This document shows, piece by piece, positions 38,916-49,147 of a stretch of DNA of 64,000 nt. The position numbers and the translations under genes were made by a program. The stretch is from Chitinophagaceae bacterium (GTDB lineage Bacteria; Bacteroidota; Bacteroidia; Chitinophagales; Chitinophagaceae). Within the stretch, counting starts at the first letter, position 1; each line of letters begins with the position of its first letter. The stretch spans positions 62,001-126,000 of the forward strand of contig JADBXP010000017.1 in the NCBI GenBank assembly GCA_020403455.1, in the 5' to 3' direction. The notes below the pieces were generated by a model. The model searched no databases. It saw only the letters and a program-made list of their open reading frames with translations, and was not told the DNA's origin.

Positions 38916-40039
38916 AAATATTGCTCTTACATAGCTCATCCGATGAATATGGTGCCAGCAAGATTTTGTTGGGAACAGTTCGCATACTCCAACAACAGGG
39001 TCACCTTACTTGGGTGGTGCTTTCTGCAACCGGTCCATTAGTCCCTGCACTGGAAGCAGCCGGCGCAACTGTTCTTATTGAACGGCTGGGAATATTGCGG
39101 AGAAAATATTTTACCCCCGGAGGAATGATGAACCGCTTCCTGCACATTCACAGAGCGAAGAAAAAATTAGCAGCGTTCATACAACAGGAAGAAATCAATT
39201 TGGTCTATTCCAATACAACAGGTGTGCTGGCCGGAGCATTGGCAGCCAGGGATTGCGGTATCCGTCACATCTGGCATGTTCATGAGATCATAGAAAAGCC
39301 GGTCATATTCAAAAAAATATTGGGCCGGCTGTTGCGACATTATGCCGATGGCATCATTGCAGTATCAACTGCTGTGAAAAATTCCTGGCAAGAAGTAGTG
39401 CCCGCCGAAAAAATCACGGTAATCCACAATGGAATCGACTATTCGCCCTATCTGACTGCCAACACCCCCATTCGAAAAGAACTCGGTATTCCCGATGACA
39501 CATTGGTCATCGGAATGGCAGGCAGGGTGCATTATTGGAAAGGACAGCAATATTTCATTTCCATTGCAGGCGAGTTGCACAAAAAAAATCCCCGATTGCG
39601 TTTCCTGCTGGCAGGAGATGCTTTTCCCGGATATGAATACCTCTATGATGAAATGAAAGAGCAGATCCAAACACTTGGGCTGTCTGAAGTGGTGCAGTGG
39701 ATCGGATTTCGCAAAGACATTCCTGCTGTGATGCAAACCATTGACCTATTCCTCCTTCCCTCCCAACAACCCGACCCCTTCCCTACTGTGATACTTGAAG
39801 CCATGGCATCTGCCAAACCCGTTATTGCAACACATTTTGGCGGGGCAGTTGAAATGATCGAATCCGGGGTTACCGGTGATCTAATACCTCCCGATCGGGC
39901 AGATATCGCCGCTGATGTAATCAATTCCTGGCTCGACCCAAATAAACTGCAGCAAGCCGGACAAGCAGCCCGAAAAAGGGTGTTGGAAAAATTTAGTTGG
40001 GAAGCATGGGAAGATAAAATGATTAAGTTCATCACATGA
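38912..40039 (+). CDS. Glycosyltransferase family 4
   Basis: 375 residues. [20 protein letters not shown] at the start, [11 protein letters not shown], the linker [12 protein letters not shown], the donor domain [18 protein letters not shown], and [20 protein letters not shown] for the EX7E site. The frame extends 52 codons upstream inside the acyltransferase gene, but that stretch is a low-complexity shadow; the ATG at 38912 overlapping the previous stop is the real start. Acceptor and sugar unknown. Confidence 0.92.
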   Translation: MKILLLHSSSDEYGASKILLGTVRILQQQGHLTWVVLSATGPLVPALEAAGATVLIERLGILRRKYFTPGGMMNRFLHIHRAKKKLAAFIQQEEINLVYSNTTGVLAGALAARDCGIRHIWHVHEIIEKPVIFKKILGRLLRHYADGIIAVSTAVKNSWQEVVPAEKITVIHNGIDYSPYLTANTPIRKELGIPDDTLVIGMAGRVHYWKGQQYFISIAGELHKKNPRLRFLLAGDAFPGYEYLYDEMKEQIQTLGLSEVVQWIGFRKDIPAVMQTIDLFLLPSQQPDPFPTVILEAMASAKPVIATHFGGAVEMIESGVTGDLIPPDRADIAADVINSWLDPNKLQQAGQAARKRVLEKFSWEAWEDKMIKFIT

Positions 40040-41142
40040 GAGTGTCGATCATAGGAACCAGGGGGTATCCGTATGTTTATAGCGGATATGAAACCTTCGC
40101 CAAAGAACTGGCTGAAAGGCTGGTGACACGCGGTATCCATGTAACCATCTATTGCCACAGAAATCTTTTCAGCAGCTTTCCGGCACAAGTAAATGGAATT
40201 GATCTGGTGTATGTGCCGACCGTTGAAACCAAGGTGCTCAGTCAGTTCATCCATTCTTTTTTCTCCATGGTGCATGCCTGTTTCAGCCGAACCGATGTAA
40301 TCCTCGCTGTGAATGCAGCCAACGGTCCCTGGGGATTGATTGCCCGAATCTTTGGTAAACCCGCTTGCATCAATGTAGATGGGGTGGAATGGGAAAGGCC
40401 TAAGTGGAAGGGACTCGGTGCCAGGTATTTTTATTGGGCTGCCTGGATGGCCACCCGTTTGTACCGCATCATCATTACCGATGCAGAAGCCATGAGACAG
40501 GTTTACCTGAAAACCTTTCAAAAAGACTCCAGGGTGATCGCTTACGGAGCCAACATCCGCTATCCCAAACATCCGGAACTGGTGCGCAGTATCGGACTTG
40601 AACCCGGAAGTTATTATCTGATTGTTGGTCGATTGATTCCTGATAACAATGCCGATCTGCTGCTGCAGGGATACCTCGAAGCAGGGTCAGGAAAAAAGTT
40701 GGTGATCGTGGGAGATGTACCCTACGAAGATGCCTATGCCCAGCGGCTCAAATCGACGGCGAATGCCAATATCATCTTCACTGGATATATCACCGACAGT
40801 GAGCTATTGGCAGAACTGTACCACCATTGTTTTGCCTATCTCCATGGGCATGCTTTTGGCGGTACCAATCCGACACTGCTGAAAGCAATGGCTTATGGAT
40901 GCGCAATTTTGGCGATTGACACCCCCTTTAGCAGGGAGATGCTCACCGAGGGCAGATACGGATTGTTTTTCCCGGCCAATGCCGGGGAAATTGCAACGCT
41001 GATGCAACACTGTGAGGCAAACTTGGATGAATTGAAAGCCCTTCGGGAAAGGTCCCGGGAAGGTTTGGGAACTAAATACAATTGGGATGAAGTAACCAAT
41101 GCTTATCTTGCGGTATTAAACGAGTTGAACCAGGGCAGGTAG
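40036..41142 (+). CDS. DUF1972-type glycosyltransferase (rhamnosyltransferase-like GT4)
   Basis: 368 residues. The opening VSIIGTRGYPYVYSGYETFAKEL and the following INVDGVEWERPKWKGLGARYF are the DUF1972 signature found in rhamnosyltransferases that act early in capsule or EPS repeat-unit assembly, often right next to the initiating transferase, as here. The donor half follows (YYLIVGRLIPDNNADLLLQG, GHAFGGTNPTLLKAMAYGCA). The start overlaps the previous stop by four bases. Confidence 0.9.
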   Translation: MRVSIIGTRGYPYVYSGYETFAKELAERLVTRGIHVTIYCHRNLFSSFPAQVNGIDLVYVPTVETKVLSQFIHSFFSMVHACFSRTDVILAVNAANGPWGLIARIFGKPACINVDGVEWERPKWKGLGARYFYWAAWMATRLYRIIITDAEAMRQVYLKTFQKDSRVIAYGANIRYPKHPELVRSIGLEPGSYYLIVGRLIPDNNADLLLQGYLEAGSGKKLVIVGDVPYEDAYAQRLKSTANANIIFTGYITDSELLAELYHHCFAYLHGHAFGGTNPTLLKAMAYGCAILAIDTPFSREMLTEGRYGLFFPANAGEIATLMQHCEANLDELKALRERSREGLGTKYNWDEVTNAYLAVLNELNQGR

Positions 41143-41155
41143 CCATGCGTTTTTT

Positions 41156-42559
41156 ATGGCCAAACCGTACAATCGCTATACCGTCATCCGCTACATCATT
41201 GATGCGCCGGTCGTAGGCCTGTCCTACCTGTTGGCGACCCGACTGAGTTCGGGACAAAGCATCGTGGTGGCAGACAAGCAGGCCTACCTTTTTGTACTGC
41301 TTTCTTTGTTGCTATGGTACATTGCCGCTTCCTTCACCCGCCTCTATGCCGACCGCCGCTCAAATAAATATTCCGAGGAAATCATTTTCATCCTCTATAC
41401 CCTTGTACTCTTCACCATCCTCATCAGTTCGGCCTCTTTCTTTTTGGGCACGACCATCCGATTCAGTCCGGGTTTCTTCCCGTATTATCTCCTCACCCTT
41501 TTCGGACTCCTGACCCTAACCAAATACATTGTTCGCAAGAATGTTCACTCCGCCATCTTTCAGGGAAAATTGCTCGACAATGTAATCATTGTGGGTGCCA
41601 CGGCTGCTGCCATGGATTTCTATGAGACCATCAACAAATATTACTATTACGGCTATAAATGCATTGGCTTTGTTGACAATGAGCAGAAACAATTGAATGG
41701 TTGCCCCTATATGGGCCCTGTCGATAACCTGAGTATTTTGCTCAAAGAGAACCGGGTTGATGAAGTGGTGATCGCTCTGCCCGATACAGATGCCGATGCC
41801 ATCCAGTTTTGTGTGGAGGTCTGCGATTTTTATTCCACCAAGGCGCGCATCATTCCCAACCTGCACCAATATGCCACTGCCAATATCCAGGTGAACAACA
41901 TCGGATTGATGCCGATCATCAATGTGCGTTCACTGCCATTGGACAAAAAAGAAAACCAACTGCTGAAAAGTATTTTTGATATTGCGTTTAGTCTTTGTTT
42001 TTTCCTGTTCATGGGCTGGTGGCTCCTGCCACTGATTGCGTTAGCCATAAAAATTACCTCGCGGGGACCCATCATTTTCAGCCAGGAAAGATGGGGACTT
42101 AACAACGAAAAGATCACCTGTTATAAGTTCCGCACCATGGTGGCGGAAAGTACTGATACCGATGAAGAAGGCAATTTCTGGCAGGCCAAAAAAAGAGACC
42201 CCCGGGTTACCTGGCTAGGTGCCCTGCTGCGGAAAACGAACATGGATGAACTTCCGCAATTTTGGAATGTATTGCTGGGCAACATGAGTGTGGTAGGCCC
42301 CCGCCCCCACCCCACCCCATTGAACCTGGAGTCGATGCATACTGTTGAGAACTACATGCTCCGCCACCTGGTTAAGCCGGGCATTACCGGCTGGGCACAG
42401 GTGAACGGCTGCCGAGGGGAAACCAAAGAACCCGGATCGATGCAAAGAAGAATTAACTTTGACCTCTATTATATCCACCGGTGGACCTTCTGGCTGGATT
42501 GTCAAATCATCTTACAGACAGTCATTAACATCCTGCGGGGGGATCAAAACGCTTATTGA
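41156..42559 (+). CDS. Polytopic initiating phosphoglycosyltransferase, WcaJ-like
   Basis: 467 residues: four N-terminal membrane segments, a CoA-binding-like Rossmann domain ([20 protein letters not shown]), another membrane segment near residue 280 and the catalytic bacterial sugar transferase domain with [17 protein letters not shown], the DE dyad in [18 protein letters not shown] followed by VGPRPHP, and [13 protein letters not shown]. It transfers a sugar phosphate (commonly glucose or galactose 1-phosphate) to undecaprenyl phosphate, starting the repeat unit. Confidence 0.94.
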   Translation: MAKPYNRYTVIRYIIDAPVVGLSYLLATRLSSGQSIVVADKQAYLFVLLSLLLWYIAASFTRLYADRRSNKYSEEIIFILYTLVLFTILISSASFFLGTTIRFSPGFFPYYLLTLFGLLTLTKYIVRKNVHSAIFQGKLLDNVIIVGATAAAMDFYETINKYYYYGYKCIGFVDNEQKQLNGCPYMGPVDNLSILLKENRVDEVVIALPDTDADAIQFCVEVCDFYSTKARIIPNLHQYATANIQVNNIGLMPIINVRSLPLDKKENQLLKSIFDIAFSLCFFLFMGWWLLPLIALAIKITSRGPIIFSQERWGLNNEKITCYKFRTMVAESTDTDEEGNFWQAKKRDPRVTWLGALLRKTNMDELPQFWNVLLGNMSVVGPRPHPTPLNLESMHTVENYMLRHLVKPGITGWAQVNGCRGETKEPGSMQRRINFDLYYIHRWTFWLDCQIILQTVINILRGDQNAY

Positions 42560-44217
42560 TGAGAATACATTTCCGCTACTTACTCGTATGGATGGTAGTT
42601 TCTTGCCTTATGTTCGCTACAACAACAGAGGCGCAGGTGGTATGGGAATCTCCACAAAAAGAAATCTATCCCTATCTCGAACGCATGGCCCAAAAGGGAT
42701 TGATTCAATTCAATGATTTGATTCGTCCATTGAGCCGGCAATACATTGCTTCCTGCCTCGATTCGCTGGGCCGCCGCATGGATCAATTGACACCGGTTGA
42801 AAAAAAAGAATGGCAATTTTATGCACGGGAATACGGCAATGAAATGGATACGTCTCTCTTTCGTTCCGGAAAAGATTTTGTCAGTGGCTTCCGCAAAGAC
42901 CCCTATCAACGCTGGCGCCCCTTCACTGCCCGCAACAAAGAATCACTGATACAGGCAGAACCCATATTTACCGCAGAACAAAACAATGGTAGCCGGGGAA
43001 GTTTTTTACAATCCAGCTCCGGCGTGAATGTTTGGGCCTATGGCGGAAAAAGATGGGGCTTTCAGTTTTCATACCATGACATCACAGAAGCAGGGACCGG
43101 ATTGGACAGCACCCGACAATTCACGCCGAATACCGGATTCGTTCTAAAACAGACCAACAATCCCCGCCGCATCAACTATTCCCGCATTCGCGGAAGTGTT
43201 TCCTATGCATTTAAAAATGGTTCCGTTGCAGTAGGCATAGACCAGCAACTATGGGGCTACAGTCAATCCGGACGTATTGTCCTTTCCGACAAAGCCCCCG
43301 CCAATCCCTATCTGCGGCTGGATTACCGGCCTTTTATCTGGCTGAGTTTTCATTATTCTAACCTCTGGTTGAATTCCAATCTGGTGGATTCCGTCAGAAC
43401 CTATGGCACCGGCAATACCGTCTATGGCGGAGAACGCATCCGATATATTCCCAAGTTCATGGCGACCCACAGCATCAGCATACAATTCAACAAACACCTC
43501 ACCTTTACAGCAGGAGAATCGATTGTGTATAGTGACCGGCTGGATGTGGGCTACCTGATACCCGTGAACTTCTTCAAGATCTACGATAACATTGTCAACG
43601 GGGGCAATATTCTCGCCGGGTCGAACGGACAATTGTTCTTCCAGCTCAGCAGCCGCAACCAACTTCCCAAGACACATCTGTATAGTACAATATTCATCGA
43701 TGAGATCCGCACCAGCACCATGTTCAACAGGAACAAAAGCCGCAACCAGCTGGGCTTTACCTTCGGTGCAAGTGTTACCGATCTGGTTATTCCCTACTTA
43801 ACACTTTCCGCAGAATATACCCGTGTCAATCCCTTTGTATACAATAACCTGATACCCGCCCAGAATTACAACAACCATGGTTATAGCATGGGGGACTGGA
43901 TGGGCAATAATTTCGATCGCTTTTTTGTAGGATTGCGGTACACACCTTTTCCCCGACTCAAATGCCAGTTAAATTACCAGTTCATTCGCAAGGGAGGTGC
44001 CGGAACGGTAGAACAACAATATTTCCAACAACCCCAGCCAGACTTTTTATTCAATCCCCAATTCAACCGCAGAGAGGTTTCCCTAAGGTGTTCTTATGAA
44101 CTGATCAATAACCTCCAGCTCTGGGGCTTCTTCAACGACAGGAAGCAGGAGGCACTGCCTTCCGGTACCTTTACCAACATCCGAGAGGCAGGTATTGGCT
44201 TCAGCTTTGGTTTGTAA
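42559..44217 (+). CDS. Capsule assembly Wzi-family outer-membrane protein
   Basis: 552 residues with a signal peptide (YLLVWMVVSCLMFATTTEAQ), an N-terminal helical part (YPYLERMAQKGLIQFNDLIR) and a long series of amphipathic beta strands ending in a C-terminal aromatic-rich strand (REAGIGFSFGL), a beta barrel layout. Segments such as SVAVGIDQQLWGYSQSGRIVLSDKAP and TAGESIVYSDRLDVGYLIPV agree with the capsule assembly Wzi family. Its ATG overlaps the previous stop (TGATG). Probably anchors the polymer to the cell surface. Confidence 0.82.
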   Translation: MRIHFRYLLVWMVVSCLMFATTTEAQVVWESPQKEIYPYLERMAQKGLIQFNDLIRPLSRQYIASCLDSLGRRMDQLTPVEKKEWQFYAREYGNEMDTSLFRSGKDFVSGFRKDPYQRWRPFTARNKESLIQAEPIFTAEQNNGSRGSFLQSSSGVNVWAYGGKRWGFQFSYHDITEAGTGLDSTRQFTPNTGFVLKQTNNPRRINYSRIRGSVSYAFKNGSVAVGIDQQLWGYSQSGRIVLSDKAPANPYLRLDYRPFIWLSFHYSNLWLNSNLVDSVRTYGTGNTVYGGERIRYIPKFMATHSISIQFNKHLTFTAGESIVYSDRLDVGYLIPVNFFKIYDNIVNGGNILAGSNGQLFFQLSSRNQLPKTHLYSTIFIDEIRTSTMFNRNKSRNQLGFTFGASVTDLVIPYLTLSAEYTRVNPFVYNNLIPAQNYNNHGYSMGDWMGNNFDRFFVGLRYTPFPRLKCQLNYQFIRKGGAGTVEQQYFQQPQPDFLFNPQFNRREVSLRCSYELINNLQLWGFFNDRKQEALPSGTFTNIREAGIGFSFGL

Positions 44218-44286
44218 GTCCAAAATGCCGTTTTTCCACCGTTTATAGGGAAAAATGTGGATATTTGTTCCTACCAATTTCCTCTC

Positions 44287-46608
44287 ATGCAATTACATGT
44301 AAAATTCTTGCTATATCCACTTCTGCTACTTTCTTTTGCGGCCATCCGGTTGCAAGCTCAGGGGCAGACGATTGATGCATCCAATCTTTCATCGGCACGT
44401 GTTAGTCAGCTCAGTGACCAGCAACTGTTGCAATTGTTTCAACAAGCCCAAAGAGGCGGATTATCGGAGAATGATGCCATCTCACTATTGGTGAAAAGGG
44501 GCTTGCCCGCTTCAGAAGTCGGGGCACTGAAAAAAAGGTTGATGGGCATGCAGGCAAGGGGGAAGTCCGGAAAAAATGAACCGGTTCTCAAAGATACCAG
44601 TGGCTTTTTACGGGATAGTTCCTGGGTAAAGGAAATGCCGGCAATCAAGAGAAAGACCCAATACTATGGTTTCGATTTTTTCAATAATCAGGCCATCAGT
44701 TTTGAACCCAATGTTCGGCTCACAACCCCACATAACTATGTGCTGGGCCCTGATGATGAGATCAATATTCAGTATACCGGACTCAACGAAGCTTCGGTAG
44801 ATGCGATTGTCAATGCCAACGGAAAAATAATTCTCCCCTATGCCGGCTCTTTGCAGGTGAGCGGACTCTCACTGGATGATGCTACCAAGTTGATCAAGGC
44901 GAAGATGAAAGTGGCTTATCCGGCGATTGCCTCCGGAAAGACCCAGGTTTTGGTAACATTGACCAATTTCAAAACCATTCGGGTAACAGTGGTAGGGGAA
45001 GCTGAGATACCGGGTACTTACCAGGTATCGTCGCTCGCTGCATTTTACAATGTGTTGTACAAGGCAAATGGACCCTCAGAGAACGGATCGCTCAGAAAGT
45101 TGGAATTGATCCGCAACAACAAGGTAATAGAGACAATAGATTTTTATGACTTCCTGCAAAAAGGAATCATGAATAAAACCATCCGCCTGGAAGACCAGGA
45201 TGTGATCCGCATTCCCGTATATGGAAAGAGGGTCACTATCAACGGACAGGTCAAGCGACCGATGGTGTATGAACTACAGGAGAAAGAAACCCTGCAAGAC
45301 CTGCTGAATCTGGCAGGAGGATATGAAGCAGCAGCCTGGCTTGGAAGTGCCAAAGTAGTGCAGGATGGGGAGCAGGAAAAGAAAGTGCGTGATTTGGCTG
45401 TTGCAGATTTTGCTTATTTCATTCCGAAGAATGGCGACCAGGTTGAAATAGAAAAAATTCGTACCAGCTTTTCGAATCGGGTAATGCTGGCAGGAGCTGT
45501 ACAAAAACCGGGCTATTATGAACTCAGTTCTGGTTTAACCCTTGTCAAACTAATTCGGCAGGCAGAAGGTCTTCGCACCGATGCACTGTTGCAACGTGGT
45601 TACCTGATGCGGCAAATGCCCGGTACCGGCGGACAACTGATCTCTTTCCATGTACAGGACCTTCTGGATGGAAAGCAGGCAGATATCCAGTTACAAAGAG
45701 AAGATTCTGTTACTATTCTTTCCAGGGATAGTTTGCGGGATGTTCCAACCGTTGTTGTAGCAGGAAATGTGAACCGGCCCATAACCATCCCTTATCGCGA
45801 GGGACTTACACTCGAAGATGTAGTGTTAATGGCAGGAGGATTTTCCTTTGACGCAGCTACCCATAAAATTGAAATTTCCCGTTTGCAAAATAACCGGGCT
45901 GATACGCTCGCCAATACACTGATAGAAGTTATCACGGTTGAATACGATAGTGCAGCCAACGCACGCAGTAAAAAAACCTTGTTGTCACCGCTAGACTATG
46001 TGTTTGTTCCGCAGTTGTTGAATTATCGCAACCTCGGCAAGGTAAAAGTAAGGGGTGAAGTATTGTATGCAGGAGACTATGCCCTTGAAAAAAGAAATGA
46101 ATCGATACTGGAAGTATTGAAAAGGTCGGGGGGCATTTCTCCCTACGCTGCGATGGGAGATGTACAGGTATATCGCCGTGGATTGCGGGTAGGCACTGAT
46201 GTGTTATCTGATAATCCGAATGATGGCGGAGAGAAATTCTTGTTACAGCCGGAAGACAGCATTTTTGTGCCACGCAGGCAGACTTTTGTAGAAGTGCAGG
46301 GAGCCGTATTCAATCCACAGATCCTGCGCTATGACAGTCCGAAATTTTTATCTTATATCTCGGAGACAGGAGGTGTAACCGATCGCGGCAACCTCAATAA
46401 GTCATACGTACAATACAGCAATGGTATCAATCAAAAGATCAAACATTTCCTGTTCTTCCGTCGCTATCCCAAAGTGAAACCCGGCAGTAAGATCATTGTA
46501 CCCGATAAATCTGAAACAGATCGCAGGAATTTAAGTGCTCTGGAAATATCATCCCTGATAGGTTCGCTGGCAACTTTGATTAGTTTGGTTACCGTACTAA
46601 ATAGATAG
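44287..46608 (+). CDS. Polysaccharide export protein with multiple SLBB domains (Wza-like)
   Basis: 773 residues with a signal peptide (FLLYPLLLLSFAAIRLQAQG) and no lipobox. The polysaccharide export (PES) domain starts near YVLGPDDEINIQYTGLNEAS, followed by several SLBB repeats (for example VTVVGEAEIPGTYQV, VTINGQVKRPMVYEL, VMLAGAVQKPGYYEL, VVVAGNVNRPITIPY, VEVQGAVFNPQILRY) and a hydrophobic C-terminus (SSLIGSLATLISLVTVLNR). This is the large Bacteroidota form of the outer-membrane export channel. A GTG start at 44257 is open but the ATG at 44287 fits the signal peptide. Confidence 0.9.
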   Translation: MQLHVKFLLYPLLLLSFAAIRLQAQGQTIDASNLSSARVSQLSDQQLLQLFQQAQRGGLSENDAISLLVKRGLPASEVGALKKRLMGMQARGKSGKNEPVLKDTSGFLRDSSWVKEMPAIKRKTQYYGFDFFNNQAISFEPNVRLTTPHNYVLGPDDEINIQYTGLNEASVDAIVNANGKIILPYAGSLQVSGLSLDDATKLIKAKMKVAYPAIASGKTQVLVTLTNFKTIRVTVVGEAEIPGTYQVSSLAAFYNVLYKANGPSENGSLRKLELIRNNKVIETIDFYDFLQKGIMNKTIRLEDQDVIRIPVYGKRVTINGQVKRPMVYELQEKETLQDLLNLAGGYEAAAWLGSAKVVQDGEQEKKVRDLAVADFAYFIPKNGDQVEIEKIRTSFSNRVMLAGAVQKPGYYELSSGLTLVKLIRQAEGLRTDALLQRGYLMRQMPGTGGQLISFHVQDLLDGKQADIQLQREDSVTILSRDSLRDVPTVVVAGNVNRPITIPYREGLTLEDVVLMAGGFSFDAATHKIEISRLQNNRADTLANTLIEVITVEYDSAANARSKKTLLSPLDYVFVPQLLNYRNLGKVKVRGEVLYAGDYALEKRNESILEVLKRSGGISPYAAMGDVQVYRRGLRVGTDVLSDNPNDGGEKFLLQPEDSIFVPRRQTFVEVQGAVFNPQILRYDSPKFLSYISETGGVTDRGNLNKSYVQYSNGINQKIKHFLFFRRYPKVKPGSKIIVPDKSETDRRNLSALEISSLIGSLATLISLVTVLNR

Positions 46609-46644
46609 AATAATTGATAAATACTGACACAACCGAGCGTTATC

Positions 46645-47754
46645 ATGTCTGACAAGAATCAACTAACTACTGATCCCTTTAACCGGGAAGAATCGCCCTT
46701 CTCCTTTACCGATCTGGTGCAGGATGTATTGGGTAGGTTGCGCTGGGCTTTGCAACAAAGAAACTGGCTGCTGCTTGCTCTGGTGATGGGTGCGTTGGCA
46801 GGGACAGGCTATGCTTGGATGAAAAATACTACGTACACTGCCCGGCTGACATTTGTGGTAGAGGATGCAAAGAGTTCAGGCGGTTCCCTGATCTCAGCAC
46901 TGGCAGGACAATTTGGCTTAGATGTAGGAGGAATGACGGGTGGAAACGGCGTGTTGGCCGGAGACAATGTGTTGGAGTTGCTCAAGAGTAGGAGTTTACT
47001 AAAGAAGACATTGTTAACATCTGCTGATGATGGAAAGATGAAGATGACCCTGGCAGACCGGTATGTGGCGGTGTATGGATTGCAAGAGAAATGGAACGAT
47101 GTAACGGGGGGGAAAAAGATTGTTTTCACTCCGGGAACAGAGGACCGGTTAACGGACAGTTTGCTGCAGACGATTATTAAGCGGCTGCTGGAAAAAGAAT
47201 TGCGCATTGCCAAGACTGATAAAAAACTGGGGTTCTTTGAGTTGGAGGCAACGACCCGGGATGAGTACCTCAGTCAGCAAATCTGTGAAAGGTTGTTGCG
47301 GGTAACGACAGATTTTTATGTTGATACCAAGACGAGTAGATTGAAGGCGAACATTGATCGGTTGCAGAGAAGGGCAGATAGTCTTGGCATAGTGCTCGAC
47401 AACAAAACCTATGCAACGGCGGAGGCCACCCAACGGCTGTTGGATGCCAATCCTGCTTATGCTTCCCCGCAGGTAGATGCCGAGATCAGCACCCGCAATA
47501 AGTATTTACAGAGTACGGTATTTGCGGAGATTGTGAAGAATTTAGAGATCAGCAAGACGGCGCTGATACAGGAGACACCAACGGTGCAGGTGGTAGACAG
47601 GCCAGAGATGCCTTTGAAGAAGAATGAGTGGAAATGGTGGCAGGGATTGCTGCTGGGGGGAGTGATAGCTTTAGCGGCGATGGTGGGGTTGATGATTGTG
47701 GTGGGAGGAAGGAATTCATCAGTTGAAAATAAAAATAATACCCCTTTGTTTTAA
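46645..47754 (+). CDS. Chain-length determinant protein, Wzz-like, without kinase domain
   Basis: 369 residues; membrane segments near the N-terminus (WLLLALVMGALAGTGYAW) and C-terminus (WWQGLLLGGVIALAAMVGLMIVV) bracket a periplasmic helical domain starting YTARLTFVVEDAKSSGG. The proline-rich segment before the last helix (VVDRPEMPLKKNEWKWW) is the Wzz hallmark. No tyrosine-kinase (BY-kinase) domain follows, so a separate kinase would be needed if control is of Wzc type. Last gene of the plus-strand locus. Confidence 0.88.
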   Translation: MSDKNQLTTDPFNREESPFSFTDLVQDVLGRLRWALQQRNWLLLALVMGALAGTGYAWMKNTTYTARLTFVVEDAKSSGGSLISALAGQFGLDVGGMTGGNGVLAGDNVLELLKSRSLLKKTLLTSADDGKMKMTLADRYVAVYGLQEKWNDVTGGKKIVFTPGTEDRLTDSLLQTIIKRLLEKELRIAKTDKKLGFFELEATTRDEYLSQQICERLLRVTTDFYVDTKTSRLKANIDRLQRRADSLGIVLDNKTYATAEATQRLLDANPAYASPQVDAEISTRNKYLQSTVFAEIVKNLEISKTALIQETPTVQVVDRPEMPLKKNEWKWWQGLLLGGVIALAAMVGLMIVVGGRNSSVENKNNTPLF

Positions 47755-47841
47755 AATAAAACTTTTGAACAATCAGAATTTACAAGTATCATTTACAGAT
47801 TACATTCAAATATTAAACACAAAAAAATCTGAGAAAAAGAT

Positions 47842-48897
47842 TTATTTTCTTGCGATTCTATGAAATGGTTTTTCAACAAAAAAATAGGTGAATAATGTTA
47901 CAATTATCACAGCAAACCAAATAAGAAAATATTGAATTGAATAGTTTAAACTATTCAATTTTGAAGAATTATAAATGAAGAAAACAACTGGGACGTGAAT
48001 AGCATATAGTGAATATGAGATTGATCCCAAATATTCGAAGCCATAAAATTTAATTTTAAGATTCGACCTATTTTCAGCTCTCACAATTGTAGATATTAAA
48101 ATTCCACCTAAAACCGATACGAACAATGATTTTATTATATGTGCTCCTTGGAAATTTATTAAATGTGAAAATGTATAGTAAATAAAATACAAAATCATCA
48201 GTGGAACCAGCCCTAGAAAATACTTTTTAAATTTCAAAAACTTAGAATCTGAATTAAAAGTGATTTCAGCAAAAAATGCACCTATCCACCAATACAAGGA
48301 GAGTCTAAAAAAATTTCTTTGCACCCATGATTGTTCTACTTCCGTAGTTAATAATCCGAAATTTAAAATATGAATTAAGAATAAAAAAGTAAACACATAA
48401 ATCATATTTTTTTTAAAATACTTAAGTACAAATGGATATGATATATATATAAGTAACTCAACAATTGCAGTATCCATAATTCTATTTCCAAATAAAGGTT
48501 CGAGAGGCATAACAGCTGTTAAAAGAAACCCATTAATTAAAAAGTTATGAAAATATTGAGAGATTGATCTATGAGTAAATGTATAATCAACAATATATCC
48601 CAACAAAATTGCAATAACTAAAACCGGATATATTCTAAAAAATCTCCTTCGAAAATATTTTGAAATTTGAAAATTGAGAGAGTTTACATTTTGCATATGT
48701 ATAGAATAACCAGATAAAACTAGAAAAAGAACTACACCCCAATGTAAACCACCGCTACACCATAGAAATTCTAACTGAAATCTTGAAAAAAGCTGATGCA
48801 GGTATGGAAGTTTTATAGGACCGAAATGAGACAAGAAAACACTTAATGCCGCCATTCCTCTTATTACATCTAGGCTTTTGTATCTATTTGAAGTCAT
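47842..48897 (-). CDS. Acyltransferase 3 family protein (OafA/YrhL-like)
   Basis: 351-residue polytopic protein. The opening YKSLDVIRGMAALSVFLSHF carries the conserved Arg and His of the acyltransferase 3 family, and about ten membrane segments follow, with YSLYAIHVPVVFF near the end. It would O-acetylate a surface glycan. The ATG at 48897 is preferred to a TTG at 48909. The gene is strikingly AT-rich compared with the Wzz and Wzi genes on either side and its flanks (47755-47841, 48898-49147) are AT-rich non-coding DNA in which I see nothing else, which suggests separate acquisition. Confidence 0.87.
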   Translation of the reverse strand: MTSNRYKSLDVIRGMAALSVFLSHFGPIKLPYLHQLFSRFQLEFLWCSGGLHWGVVLFLVLSGYSIHMQNVNSLNFQISKYFRRRFFRIYPVLVIAILLGYIVDYTFTHRSISQYFHNFLINGFLLTAVMPLEPLFGNRIMDTAIVELLIYISYPFVLKYFKKNMIYVFTFLFLIHILNFGLLTTEVEQSWVQRNFFRLSLYWWIGAFFAEITFNSDSKFLKFKKYFLGLVPLMILYFIYYTFSHLINFQGAHIIKSLFVSVLGGILISTIVRAENRSNLKIKFYGFEYLGSISYSLYAIHVPVVFFIYNSSKLNSLNYSIQYFLIWFAVIIVTLFTYFFVEKPFHRIARK

Positions 48898-49147
48898 AAT
48901 AACAATCAATTAATATTGACAAAGAAAGTATAAATGATTTGAAACATATAAATTGATAAAATGAATTCATGAAATATCAGAATTCAATTCTTAATATACC
49001 TCGGAGCTCTATACAAGATACTTCCTGTATATGTCTTTAAAAAGGCCTAGAGAGAAATTTAGATTAAATTCCAATATTATTGCCATTTTATAGGATTCAA
49101 TTTTAATTAATTGGCAAAGCGAATTAAAATTTAATAGTTGGGGAAGA

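Noticed and set aside
47825..47843. AAATCT/AGATTT inverted repeat after the Wzz-like gene as a terminator
   Set aside because: The stem is short and all A/T-rich, and it runs into the stop codon of the opposing gene; too weak to call.
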